A DNA stretch of 64,000 bases from Atherix ibis. Its lineage: Eukaryota; Arthropoda; Insecta; Diptera; Athericidae. A model generated the notes under the pieces. That model saw only the letters and a program-made list of their open reading frames with translations, searched no databases and was not told the DNA's origin. This document shows, in pieces, positions 48,401 to 60,290 of the stretch. The stretch's first letter is position 1; the number at the start of each line of letters is the position of its first letter. The stretch lies in contig OY282606.1 in the NCBI GenBank assembly GCA_958298945.1, forward strand, positions 29,857,740-29,921,739, in the 5' to 3' direction. Made by a program: the position numbers and the translations under genes.

Positions 48401-50133
48401 GTACACTTGAGGCCGAAAGTATGTGACCATTTTGATCATATAAAATATTCTCTAGAAATTCTTTAGTTCAAATCTGAATAATTAGAAAACTTCTAATTGT
48501 ATATTATAATTTTTTTTTTGGACGCATTATAATATACAATAATATATGGTAAATTAGAATAAGTAATAGTTTAAATAATTTATTATTTTCTGAAATATTT
48601 TAGTTGTTATTTGGCCACAACCCTTCTCCTGTTTGGGGTTACAAAATAAAAATCTATGTTAAATTGTAACGATACTATAAAAAAAGTATTAATTTGATGC
48701 TCTTTACTTAATAAACGGTAATCCAAAATGTGCTCTAGAACCATTTATAGATTCGATTTTCAAAAAAAAATTGCATTTATTATATTGTTAAAATTTAGTC
48801 ATTACGCATAAAATATAAGATTATTCAAATGACTACCAAAGAACTTCTTGCAGGACTTGATCCTTTTAAGGAAATTTTTTATGATTTTTTCGCACATTTC
48901 TAGCTGTAATTTGGTCATTACTTGACGGATGTTTATTTTTAAATGTTTGATGATTATCTGTAAATATTGTTTTTTGCATATTTCTATAATGCAAAGTCCA
49001 ATGGTGTCAAATCATACGATCTTGAAAGTCAATTGAGAACATCAGTCTTGGAATTATGCGTACTGGCTATTTTTCTCGCAATAAAGGCAAAATTTCAATG
49101 TTGTATAATTTGTGGGTATCATCTGGTGAAAATCACAAATTAATCAAAATGTTTTGGATCAAGTTAAAAAAAATCGGTTGCCATACGCCTATAGCACTTA
49201 GAATCGACGGTAAGTATAACGGTGTCAAATCATACGATCTTGAAAGTCAATTCAGAACACCGGTTTTGGAATTATGCGTCCAAAGAATTTTTCTCGCAAT
49301 AAAGACAAAATTTTAATGTTGTATAATAGGAGCCAATGACATCTTTAGACATTAGACAGGCATTTTTCGCAGATACAATGGCTTTTCCACAGTAAAAACT
49401 TGTGGAGCCATTTTATTTTCATTGATGTATTCATTAATCAAGGAATGAGCACAATCGCTGAAGATTACCTTTTTTTCTAGAAAGTTTTTACAAATTTAAC
49501 GCGTAGTTTGATCATTAAACAACCGATCTATAATATAAAATGGCAAATTTAAATCTAAATAAATATGATCTTAATTGATATATATATTTAATAGCTGTTA
49601 AATGACAGGATAACCTTGTACATATTTATCTAAAGTTGAGTTGGTCGAGTTCTATTTTTTTTTACAAATTTATAAGTTCAGACCGGAAGATATCTGGGCT
49701 TAGCAGCCTGGCATATCTGAATCACTCAAAAGCATCGGAAATAAACATCATTCCAAATTGGGTCAGCATGAAATTGCATAAAGATATGGTATGTCCACCA
49801 AAACTTATGGTATGTCCATCAAAATCACGTGCACCTTAACACCATAGAAGTTTTTTGGGATCAGTTAAACTTGTTGTAGATGCTTTTCCAATGCTGGAAG
49901 AGACACCATAAAAAAACCTGATAGAAAAGGTGGCTCTCCAAACGTAACAAAGGCCTTTTGCGACAAAAAAAATTAATTTGGGCTTATTTTATTTTGTTCA
50001 AATTATTTTTTTTTTATAATAATAAATGCATTTCAAATAATTTATAAATAAAATTAAATATTTATTTCGAGTTTTTTTTTACACATTCTCCTTAAAACCA
50101 TGGTGTCCACATTCTTTTGACCGATAGTGTACA
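48401..50133 (+). mobile_element. Tc1-like relic split by a DD41D relic
   Basis: Left end TACACTTGAGGCCGAAAGTA then TGTGACC; right end inverse TACACTATCGGTCAAAAGAA then TGTGGAC, typical Tc1 ends (known family pattern). Near 49830-49870 the + strand reads LNTIEVFWDQLN, resembling the PDLNPIE..WD.L region that bears the third catalytic residue of Tc1 transposases. No other coding blocks are readable. Confidence 0.55.
48714..49640 (-). mobile_element. DD41D mariner relic with internal duplication
   Basis: Left end GTAATCCAAAATGTGCTCTA, right end near GATAACCTTGTACATATT. C-terminal transposase on the - strand at 48845-48960 reads LKINIRQVMTKLQ.EMCEKI then IKNFLKRIKSC. A segment of about 110 bp (49002-49112) is repeated at 49209-49322. 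A second complement of the SDEAHF block lies near 49420-49460. Confidence 0.75.
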
Positions 50134-51366
50134 TTCCTATAAGATCAGTTGGAATTATTTTTTTTTTAAATTTTATAGAATTTTTATTCTACTTTCTATT
50201 TTCTTAACTGTTATACAATTTGCAAAAGCTCACCGAATTAGTCATTCATTGTAAAATCTTATTTGAAAATCGTGATCCGATTTGAATTGTATTTAAATTA
50301 AATTTTGAATTATATATTTCATAAAGACAAACTAAAAAAAAATACCCTTTTTAAATAATATTTTTGTGCAAATAGAATTTTTATATTGTACAATAGTTCT
50401 CTATTAATACTACAAAAATATCTATGTATCTACTATTTAAAATTAAAGTAATAAAAAAAAAGCATCTTCGTTAAAAAATACAATATAATAAAATATTGTT
50501 AAAAGAGTTAATAAAATTATTCATAACTTTTTATATAATATTATCATTATGTAGAACTAATCATAATTAGAATGCATATTTAATCGTACGTAGAGAAATA
50601 TTTGAAATTTTTTATTTTGCATAAAAATCAACTGAGTTTATGTGGTCATTACTTTTATGGGTAAACAAACTTTTCATCAAAATTTACTATATTTTTTTAA
50701 AATATAATTTTCACTCTACTTTGTAACTTAAGGTAATATGCGTTCATTAAGAAAAGTTATTTAACTAAAAGCGCTAGCTGAGTAAATTCTATTTTTTTTT
50801 TATTATATAAAAAATTAACATTTTGAAAATTATGTAAGAAAATCAATTATAGGTTAAAAGTGAACTTGAATGATTAATATAAAAATCATGCACATATTAT
50901 TCGAAACCTCAAAATGGATATTACGTATTTGTTTATTTTGCAATTGAACTACTAAAGAAGAACTGACCGACCGACCATCTTTTTACAATTATAGAGAAAC
51001 AAGAGCAAAATTTTCTTTTCTATCAAATACTATATGGTATGGAAAAAATAAAAATATCTGATGAAAATATCATAAAAGTAAAACTCTTATCCTATTCATT
51101 AACCAAGGTTAAAATGGAAGAGCATATATTTGGTCAAATTTCTTATGTATGAAAATCTTTTGGTTACCGCAATCTTCAGAAATCTATGAAAAATGATAAC
51201 CGTGAAGTCATTATATCTGCAAGTAGATTGCCCAGACTTTTAGTCATGCCCTCTTTACAATTATATTTGAATTCATATAACATGTTGTACTTAATATTGG
51301 AGCGATATAATGAATCAAAATCGAGGAGTAATCATAAATATTATACGTAATAATTTCGTATTACTC

Positions 51367-51398
<32 letters not shown>

Positions 51399-51857
51399 AT
51401 TATTATTACAAAATTATATATTATAATTATAATTGATTAAGTGAAAATTTGAAAAAGTTTTCAAATTGATTTTCTATAAAATATTTTACTTAAATTTTAT
51501 TTTATTTTCTTAAGCCTTGAGAATTATTTGGACATGATCTCATGTGTTTGAAATAATTTTAATGAGAAATAATCATTAATCAAAATGATTTATGAATTTT
51601 TGTGTATATATTTTTTTATAATTTTTTTTTAAATTTTTTATTAAGAATCAATAAATCAAGTTAGTTGTAAGTATTTTGATTTAATCGTCAATCAGCATGA
51701 TGCACTTTCGTTTAACTTTATGATAAAATAAATATTTACGAAATGAAATTAATCTTTGGTAATATTTATGAAATATTATAGTTAAAAATATTTATTACTA
51801 TAAAATTATTGTGAACTCTTAAAGAAACTATTCAATATTATTCATACAAAGTCTATA
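50134..51857. other. AT-rich spacer with an ATT microsatellite
   Basis: (ATT)n run at about 51366-51408. No other features. Confidence 0.55.
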
Positions 51858-51929
51858 TAAGAGGTCTGTTCAAAAAGTATCGCGAATTTTGTGTTTTTTT
51901 TTCAAAAATTATTTATTTATTCATGAATA

Positions 51930-53223
51930 CGTGGGCTACTATATATATTTCTGGCCTAATAATGAAAATGCGAATATTTATCAACGAAAAAGGTTTTATT
52001 GTTTTTCAAAATATTCTCCATCAAGATTTATACACTTTTGCATGCGCTCAAACCAATTTTCGAAGCACTTTTTCCACTCCGATTGAGACACCTCCAAAAC
52101 ATGGTTTTTGAATGCTTCAACAGCATCTTCTGGCGACGAAAATCGTTGACCACGCATTTTTTTCTTGATGTGTGGGAATAAAAAGAAGTCATTGGGTGCC
52201 AAGTCAGGGCTGTACGGAGGATGACCCATCAATTCGACGTTTTGTCCGGTCAAAAAGGCGCTGGTTTGAGCCGATGTGTGAGAGCTCGCATTGTCATGGT
52301 GCACAATGATTCGACTTCTCTTGTTCGTTTTTCGAATTTCTCCGAAGACTTCAGGCAAACAAATGGTGGTGTACCACTCAGAATTGACCGTCCTACGTTG
52401 CACAAGCGGAACAGTCGCCACATGACCAGTTTTGCCAAAGAAACAAGCGACCATTTGCTTCGAAGTGCTTCTTCCACGAACAACTTTCGTTGGATTTGAC
52501 TCGTCTTGGAAGACCCACACGGTCGATTGCTGTTTTGTTTCGGGCTCATACGCATAGATCCATGATTCGTCACCTGTGACGATCTTATAAACGTCTTTTG
52601 AAGCACCGCGATCGTATTTTTTCAGCATTTCTTTACACCAATCCACACGAGCCTTTTTTTGAGCGATTGTCAAATTGTGCGGGATCCAACGAGAACAAAC
52701 CTTTTTTACGGCCAGGTGTTCATGCAATATCGAATGTATGCTGGTGGGAGAAATGCCTAGGCATGCCTCTATCTCACGGTATGTCACATGACGGTCTTGC
52801 ATTATCAGTTCACGTACGGCATCGATGTTTTCTGGAACAACGGCTGTTTTTGGACGACCTTCACGGAATTCGTCTTTGAGCGAGCGTCGGCCACGATTGA
52901 ATTCGTTGTACCAGTTTTTCACAGTGCTATAGGATGGTGCTTCATAGCCATACAAAGATTTAAGTTCATCGATGCACTCTTGTCGTGATAATCCACGTCG
53001 AAAGTTGTGAAAAATGATCGCACGAAAATGTTCACGAGTTAATTCCATTTTTTTGCCAAATTGATTTTTTCAAGTCACTGTAAACAACACAAATGATAGT
53101 CGTACGTCAAAACGTTCTGAGTACGTTTATGCTAAAAAATGTCAAACTTTCCAATGGAAATGTCAGATCGCACCTGGCAACACTTAGTGTTGCCTAGGCC
53201 AGAAATATATATAGTAGCCTACG
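51930..53223 (-). mobile_element. M3 mariner, complete 1,294-bp element
   Basis: Terminal repeats CGTGGGCTACTATATATATT and CGTAGGCTACTATATATATT (then TCTGGCCTA in both), near-perfect over 28 bp, flanked by TA (51928-51929 and 53224-53225). Contains one uninterrupted transposase gene. Length, ends, target duplication and open frame all fit a structurally complete mariner. It split an M2 copy whose flanking sequence joins precisely across it. Confidence 0.95.
51996..53048 (-). CDS. Mariner transposase (M3), intact
   Basis: 350 codons, ATG at 53048, stop at 51996, no breaks. It carries out cut-and-paste transposition by binding its terminal repeats and cleaving with a DD34D metal site. Seen: N-terminal HTH_48-type domain (residues 1-50, LTREHFRAIIFHNF...STVKNWYNEF); second helix-turn-helix (about 85-112, VTYREIEACLGISPTSIHSIL); GRP linker motif at 64-66; WIPHNL at 121-126, the mariner WVPHEL motif that takes part in dimer contacts; catalytic Asp160 (TGDESWIY), Asp252 (VHHDNASSH) and Asp287 (YSPDLAPND), with exactly 34 residues between the last two. 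Length is normal (family about 345-350). Its codons are less AT-rich than the surroundings. The subfamily looks mellifera/cecropia-like, but this needs a tree. Potentially active. Confidence 0.95.
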   Translation of the reverse strand: MELTREHFRAIIFHNFRRGLSRQECIDELKSLYGYEAPSYSTVKNWYNEFNRGRRSLKDEFREGRPKTAVVPENIDAVRELIMQDRHVTYREIEACLGISPTSIHSILHEHLAVKKVCSRWIPHNLTIAQKKARVDWCKEMLKKYDRGASKDVYKIVTGDESWIYAYEPETKQQSTVWVFQDESNPTKVVRGRSTSKQMVACFFGKTGHVATVPLVQRRTVNSEWYTTICLPEVFGEIRKTNKRSRIIVHHDNASSHTSAQTSAFLTGQNVELMGHPPYSPDLAPNDFFLFPHIKKKMRGQRFSSPEDAVEAFKNHVLEVSQSEWKKCFENWFERMQKCINLDGEYFEKQ

Positions 53224-53910
53224 TATCTATTTTGTCCCCTTCAAAGTAATCCCCCCCCCCCCCCCCACCAGATATTATACATTTGTGCCAAAGTTTTTTC
53301 CAATCCTCGAAGCACTCCGAAAATCATGTTTTGTGATCTAGTTCAGCTCCTCCTTCGATGCCGGGCATTCTGGCGGATTGCTTCACGCAACTTGCGCATA
53401 ACTTGCAGGTAATATTCCTTATAGACCGTTCTACCCTGTGGGAAGAACTCATGATGTACCACGCCCTTGCAATCAAAGAAAACTGTAAGCAAAACCTTCA
53501 CATTCGACCGAACTTGCCGTCCGTCACGCTTTTCGTCGTTCACATCTTCTCGGTCCTCTGAGGACATTTTGTACCACCGATAAACGTTGCTTCAGTCCAA
53601 GGTAGCTTCACCATATGCCACAGTTAACTTTCGGAATTCGTCCGCGCAATTAATTTTGTTTTGATCCATTCAAAGTATAATTTTTATACAGATTCTTTGA
53701 TCCATTTTTAGGAATGGGCAAAAATCGAAGACGAGCCAAAACACGTGTAAGCAAAGCAGCTGTCAAAAATTAACTGAACATTCAAAATGGCCGAACTTGT
53801 CGGCATAAGTGAGAGACATGAGTACCAACATAACGCTATAAAAAAACGAAAATCGAATATACGTAACCCGCAGAAATTCAAAATTCGCGATACTTTTTAA
53901 ACAGACCTCG

Positions 53911-53934
53911 TATATACCTGCTATTTGAGAATTT
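53911..53934. other. Junction between M2 copy 4 and a DD41D relic
   Basis: The M2 end abuts the DD41D relic directly, with only the TATATACCTG target-like sequence between them. Confidence 0.5.
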
Positions 53935-54790
53935 TTCATTTTATGGTTTGGAAAATATAGTTCTGTCTTTTAATAATTTTTAAAAAATGTGATTTAAATA
54001 AGATTAAATATTAATTTATTTGAACAATGCCATTTAACATTATGTATCAATTTAGCTAACAAATAATTGCTATAAATTAAATGTGGTGATTTTTCTTTAG
54101 ACATAAAAAGAAAATTTTTCTTCATCGATGAGGTTAATTTCACGCTGAATGGATAGGTCAATAATTTTAATTGCCATATATAAGGCTCTTAAACCCTACA
54201 AGTGATAGTAATGAGTCTATTATATCCGCGAAAAATAACACATCTGCTATGTATTTTGATCTGAAGTTGTCATTGGCCCAAAATTCCTTAAAAATGAAGA
54301 CGACAAGACTGTTACTATCAATTTTAAGACCGTCATATGACAGATTTTTTTTTTGCCTAAATTTAACAATTTCAATTTAAATTATACTCATATAATAAGA
54401 CACAGTACGAAAAAGTTTGCCTTTTTACTCCTGGAAAAATTCCCAAGACGTGCAATTGCGAGAGTTGCTGTTGTCAATTAGCCTCGAAGATTGTACGATT
54501 TGCTACTATTGGAAATTTGCTATTAATATTAGGCCAAAGATACAGATAATTTTCACAGTTTAGAGTATTTTAAAACTTATATCCATCAATTATAAGGGTC
54601 TACTTACAGTCATTAAAAATTACCTTAAAAAAGATCGAGTCCTGGGAGAAGTCGCATTATGTTAATTTAAATAATGTTAAATCCTATTTACGATGAAAAA
54701 TAACTAAATAATAGAATAAATTAAAAATATTATCAATATTTGAATTTAAAATGTATTTTATTTAATTTTACTTTCCAAAGTATAGATATC
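53935..54790 (+). mobile_element. DD41D mariner relic
   Basis: Left end ATTTGAGAATTTTTCATTTT, right end TTTACTTTCCAAAGTATAG (54768). On + strand near 54113-54170 reads KIFFIDEVNFTLNG.VNNFNC, a decayed form of IFSDEAHF.LNG.VNKQN; C-terminal helix near 54608-54650 (ITLKKIESW). Also VVN.PRRLYDL at 54470-54500, like the third-Asp approach. Confidence 0.65.
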
Positions 54791-56019
54791 TCTTAATATA
54801 TATTTGTATTAAGTAAAAAATTCACTTTTGCAAAAATTATTAAAATTAAACCCTAAATGTACTTTATTTATGATTTCACAAATTTTCTTTTTTAATATTT
54901 CACTTATTTATTTATTTAAAATGTACACAAATTGAATTAAAAAAATTACCCGTGCTGAAACTGAGATTTATAGCTGAGATACTTCAGAGTCGACTATACT
55001 AATTTTTGACAAAAACTGAATTAGAAAAAATTTTGCACTAGTAATGCAGATTTTTTCTTATAATAATAATAAAAAAACAACCGTAATGGATTTCTTTTTT
55101 TAATTAATTAAAATATAATAAAAGTTTACTAAACAATATAAAGGTAGTAAATTTGTATTCCTATTCAGAGCATGTTAAATTTGAATGAGCTCGTGTCTAT
55201 TTAGACCAATCCTTTTTTATTTTGAAAACATAACACCGCCTATAATCAAAAGTACTTACTAACCAACAATTACTCTAAGGTTATATAATAATTTATTTCG
55301 TGTTGTGCTTGTAGCGTAAAAATTTGACATGCTACCCAAATGCACGATCGAGACCCGTTGACATCACTAAAATCGCAAATCCAGAACACGTCAATGAAAT
55401 CATCAATCAAGTCATTCAATAAAGTGCAAAATATGATGTCATACAAACAACGGGCAATTGTGGTATTTCAATTGGACAATCTAACCGAAAAACTAATAAG
55501 GTCAATGCGCTATTGTGATTAGATGCTTGTAGATGGATAGATGGTCGATCATAGGAATTTTGGAATTAACAAAATTTAGCACAAACTGATGAACATTCAA
55601 ACTATTGATTCTTAATTTGTCCGTACACATTTTTCATATAGGCAAACATGTTTTCCGAAATGATTTATTTTCTATTTTCAAAACGGGCAAGATAATTGAA
55701 TAGTTGTAGAGTTATTATTGATTGGAAAAATTTCCCAACCAATACTTGACATGTACAAGTACTCACAAGTGTAAAACGATGAGTGCTTATTGCTTAAGAA
55801 TATTAGAAAAAATGTCTTTTTTATTTGATAGTTAAAATACTCCTGTAAATGCTCAAAGTGACGACTAACCATAATACGAAGTTATTATGTTAGAAAAGAC
55901 AGAAATATTTGGTATTACACATTTTAATGTACCACCTTTGTGAGGCCTTCTGCTGGAAATTGATAGAAACTTTTGATAATTAAGTACTACAGAATTTATT
56001 AATTTTTGGACTTCATAGG
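54791..56019. other. AT-rich spacer
   Basis: Short open stretches (55340-55522 +, 55872-55678 -) show no motifs. Confidence 0.45.
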
Positions 56020-56300
56020 CGAACTGGCAATACTACGGACTTTCCCTCCATCTAGCTTGTATGTTAGTTCTTCCTCGATGTGCCGTACCAGTATCAACCC
56101 CATCCGATAACTACGTGATTCTATAGAGCATAATAAGTAAAGTTATGTTTTTGAGTCTGTAAGTCCATATGGGTTTAAGCAATGATGTGCTAATACAAAT
56201 TTGATTAAGTTTAGTGAATCGGCGAAGTTGACCTATGAAAATTTGCAACAAGCTTTTGGGGAACATTCCTTATCAAGAGCAGACAATTTTCAATAGCATA
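56020..56300 (+). mobile_element. M5 mariner relic, left piece
   Basis: Leader AAGTCCATATGGGTTTAAGC then AATGATGTGC (56160), TTCCTTATCAAGAGCAGA (56262). Continues after M4 at 57499. Confidence 0.7.
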
Positions 56301-57498
56301 CCAGGGGTATAAGTTTAAATCCGCTGCTTGGTAATAGATGGCGTGAGTGAGCGTATTAAGCTACCATGGGCACGCCATACTTTTTTTTATGAGTTTCTCA
56401 TCTGTCAATATTAATCAGTGCACATTGTCAGCGATTTCGTATAACAACATACATTTTTTCTTTGGTAATCATGTCTAGTTTTGTGCCAGAAAAAGATTCT
56501 TCAATTTGAAGAAATCGGCTGCCAAATCACGTCGAATGCTTATGGAGGCCTATGGTGATAGTGCTTTATCGGAAAACATTTGACTTCTTGTGGGCGTGAA
56601 AATCGGCCTGGAAAGGTTGAGGACCATTAATTGCAGGCTCTTTTGGACGAAGATGATAGCCAATCGCAAAAAATGCTCGCAGAGCAATTGGGTGTTACTC
56701 AACCAGCCATTTCCATGCCTCTGCGTGCCATGGGGAAGATTGCAAAGATTGGAAAGTGGGTGCCGCATGAATTGAACGATAGGTAGATGGAGCGACGCCA
56801 AAACACATGCAAAATCTTGCTCGCCAGACAAAAAGAAAGTCGTTCCTGCATCGGATTGTGACAGGCGATGAAAAGTGGATATATTTCGAGAATTCTAAAC
56901 GCAAAAATGGTGCGTTGATCCCGGCCAACCATCAACAACTTCCCCAAGACCAAATCGCTTCGGACGGAAGACGATGCGGTGCGTTTAGTGGATCAGCAGG
57001 GTATCGTCTACTATGAGATATTGAAACCTGGTGAAACTGTCAATGCCCACCGCTATCAAATTGCATCGTGCTATGCGTGAAAAAAGGACCGATTATCAAC
57101 AAAGACATGACAAGCTGATTTTCTTCTACGACAACGCACCATTGCACACGTCAAAAATGGTCCGAATCTACTTGGAGACACTCAACTGGGAGGTGCTACC
57201 CCACCCCGCTTATTCACCAGACCTAGTCCCTTTCGACTACCACCTGTTTTCGTCGATGGGCCACGCGCTCGCTGAGCAGCACTTCGATTCTTACGAAGAC
57301 GTCCGAAAATGGCTTGATGAGTGGTTTGCCTAGAAACAGAAGGAATTTTTTTGGCGTGGTATCCACAAATTGCCTGAGAATTGGTAAAAATGTATAGCTA
57401 GCGAGGGCAAGTACTTTGAATAAATTTGTTTTTGCTTTCTATGAAAAAAAAATGTGTTTTTTGACTAAAAACAGCGAATTTAAGCCTATACACTTGGA
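56301..57498 (+). mobile_element. M4 mariner, decayed (Mos1/mauritiana-like)
   Basis: About 1.2 kb with ends CCAGGGGTATAAGTTTAAAT and CCAAGTGTATAGGCTTAAAT (inverse), TA flanks; these resemble the CCAGGTGTACAAGTA ends of Mos1-type mariners. Inserted into an M5 relic. Confidence 0.85.
56465..57430 (+). pseudogene. M4 mariner transposase, broken
   Basis: Pieces in order across several frames: SSFVPEKD at the start (56474), KKSAAKSRRMLMEAYGDSAL, GRPGKVEDH, LLDEDDSQSQKMLAEQLGVT (second HTH), KIGKWVPHELNDR (WVPHEL motif, 56750-56785), RIVTGDEKWIYFENSKRK (first Asp), GIVYYEILKPGETVNAHRYQ, FFYDNAPLHTSKMV (second Asp), HPAYSPDLVPFDYHLF (third Asp, 34 residues on), WRGIHKLPENW at the C-terminus. The blocks are collinear and the length is near normal, but at least four frameshifts or stops break it, including TAG at 57331 and TAA at 57385. 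Confidence 0.85.
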
Positions 57499-58330
57499 TA
57501 GAATTTTTTTGGGGGTCTAAAAATCAGTCGATTAGGGAGGCCTTCAACATCAAAACTTGATAAAAATAAGCAACGTGTGAAGGCTTAAAAAGGAATCTTC
57601 GCGTCAGATCGGACATTGCAGACACTTGCACGCTCATCCTCTCTGTCACACGGACATTTCCATTAACACGCTTTTGTTGGAAAAAGGGATATCAGTCCAG
57701 GTGACCCTTCTTTATCTGATCCAGGATAAAAAAACCAATTGGCCAGCTTTTCACCTGATGAAAGTCTGTTTTTATTTTTTGTTTGTTTCTCAAATCAAAA
57801 AAATACTTGGAAGGACATCATATTGGTACCGTCGATAACATCCAAAAAGTGTGTAACCTAGCAGCTGAGGATGATAATTCCCTTTGAAGCCTTCCACCAT
57901 TGATGTGAAGAGTGGAAATAAACTCTTTGTCGATGTATAACTAACTGCCTGGAGAAACTCTCCAGCGTCCATTGCTCATAGCTATCCTTAATTTGCCTAA
58001 AAGTCTACTCAAAATCCTTGTCAAAATTCTAGGTAAGAAAACTGCTCAGAATTCGGAAAGAGCATACTGCTCTGACATATACGTTTTTATTTGAAACCAC
58101 ACACCACCTATATGCCGATCCTGTGGCGTTCTGCTAACTTTCCTTTGTATTTTAAGCGAATATTAACATACACGAAATTACTTTCCGATATGACGGCTCC
58201 TCCAATTGTGGAGCTCTTCGACAATTGGTAACATCCATTCACACGAAAAGTGAAGTTGACAAATGACCTCATGGTCGTGGTGCTGTAAAGTGACTCCTGG
58301 CTCATGTCTAGGTACCTTACACAAAAAAAA
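57499..58330 (+). mobile_element. M5 mariner relic, right piece
   Basis: Continues 56020-56300. Begins with the linker phrase GRPSTSKLDKNKQRV (57536-57580), then RTLQTLARSSS (second HTH region). Downstream to 58330 the sequence is not confidently transposon-derived and the 3' end is unclear. Confidence 0.5.
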
Positions 58331-59599
58331 GCAAACTCATTTTATTTTCGGTCACACCTTTTTTCTAGAAATCATTTCTAATAACAGTTTTCCTCAAATA
58401 AATATTCGTAGCGCCACAACAATTCAGACCATTTGACGAGAACTTAAGACATGTAGCTTGCTGGCATCGAGGTTTTTTTTAAAGCGGAATCGCTAAATCA
58501 GTGCAGATTTTTTTATCTATAAAATTTTGAAAAGAATTTCGCTTAAAAGAGTAACGAGAAGTTCGAGAGTTACTGATCTGCTAATTTATAAGATTTCATT
58601 ATTTAAAATGCACCAAGCAATGCATTTTTAATTAAATATTTAAATATGCTAGATTTTTTATATTTATGTGCACTGGGATATGTTTATTGGTTTTTTTAAT
58701 TTTTATAAATAATATTGACAAATAACATTTCTAGATCCAGTAAGCATTCAGCTCATGATTATTTCCATATTAAAGTGCGTGCCTTGTCGAAATGAGTTCA
58801 TCATATGATCTCAGAAACCAATACATGCCATACTATATATTATGAAGCACATACTATTGCTAATTTTTTTGTATGGAACTCAATTGATTAATACATATTG
58901 GTTGTTAACTTTCTTTTCTTTGAATCATTGGGCAGATAATCTTTTCCACAGTCAATATTTCTTGTAATTTTTTTTAAATTTTTATACAAAAACAATATAG
59001 TAATTTTGTACATAAAAATCTAAAGTACTTATAGATATTAAATCAAAATTTCAATATGAGAAATATTATTTAAAGTAAGAAAATTGCTTTCGGATTAATT
59101 TAATTTGAATTTTCTTCTATCTAAGGAAAATTGCTCTGAAAATTATAATACTGATTATAAAAAAAAAAAAAAATTATCTAACTATTAAGTATATTGTTCA
59201 AGTTTTCTTGTTTAAAAAAAAAATTTCATAATTTCTATAATTTAAATAGAAATTCTTATAAAGAAAATGATCATGTTACTAAGATAATTGATGTGTTGGC
59301 AAATCAAACAATTTTTTTAAAAAATAATTTATAGAAACTATTCAAACGAAACAAATCATAAGGTTTCGATAGTATTTTATAATATTTCAGTTATTGTAAA
59401 TAATAAATACTCTATTTCGAATCGACTGAAATCAATACAAATTTGAACAAATATATTAACGTATACCATACGTTCCAATCAAAGACCTTTATTAAGTTTA
59501 TTAATTTAAAAAAAAAAACAATAATATTATTATATTTGGAAAATCTAAACTATTTTTGAAAATTTGATAAAATAATTATATCCTCTGAGTTATTCAACA
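58331..59599. other. AT-rich spacer
   Basis: Homopolymers and TA-rich sequence; nothing recognised. Confidence 0.5.
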
Positions 59600-60290
59600 A
59601 AAATCGATAGTGTTAAAATAAATGCCCTTCAAATACAGATTTTGGTAAAAATTTTTTTTTATTATTTAACTTTTTGAGATAATTTTTTAAGATTACTTGA
59701 TCTGTTTTGGTTTGTAAATGGTCTAAAGTTTTAAAATTAGTTGCGTAAATATAATTTGTTTATATAGTTTTACAAGAAAAAAATCCAATTAGCGTCAAAT
59801 TGCACGATCTTGGATGCCAATTGATATTAGCAAATTTCTAAATTACGGGTCCTGGGAACTTTTTGCACAATAAATCGAAATTTTTTTTTTCTGTTGTGTG
59901 GCTTGTGGTGTCGTTTTATTAAAAGTACAAATAAAAATCTTTATTTTTTGGCAAAAAAAAAACGGCTATAATACAGTTATTGCGCTTAGAATCGATCCAC
60001 TTTTCGCGGATACAATGGCTCTTTAATTGTTATATATGTATTTTTGAGATCTCTTATATATGATAATTTTTTGATTATTGACGTATTCACCGAGCGAGAA
60101 ATGAGCCTCATCGCATAAGAAAATGTTCGGAAAACGTGGCTACGGCAGTATCACCTCATTTTTAAAAAAATGCATAATGTTAAATGCCATACTTTAGATT
60201 AAAAATAAAAATTATCTTCAATAATATATTGTAATGACAACAATTAAATGATAACCTTGTACTTTTCAAACTGTGAGATGGATAACCCTT
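59600..60290 (-). mobile_element. DD41D mariner relic
   Basis: C-terminal scraps on the - strand (59690-59740), AGCGTCAAATTGCACGATCT (59790), CTTATTGACG-type block ATTGACGTATTCACCGAGCG with AGAAATGAGCCTC (60077-60110, complement of SDEAHFSLG), and right end AAACTGTGAGATGGATAACC (60269-60288). Left end too decayed to place. Confidence 0.65.

Larger units (their letters stand above)
51858..53910 (-). mobile_element. M2 mariner, copy 4, host of the intact M3 element
   Basis: Ends AGAGGTCTGTTCAAAAAG and inverse, TA at each side. The only copy here retaining N-terminal transposase: on the - strand near 53665-53560, MDQNKINCADEFRKLTVAYG, then RWYKMSSEDREDVNDEKRDG at 53585-53520, followed by VLLTVFFDCKGVVHHEF and a deletion of the catalytic DNAPAH half. 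An M3 mariner sits at 51930-53223 near its 3' end. A 16-C run at 53251-53266 replaces a 4-base run in copy 3. Confidence 0.85.
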
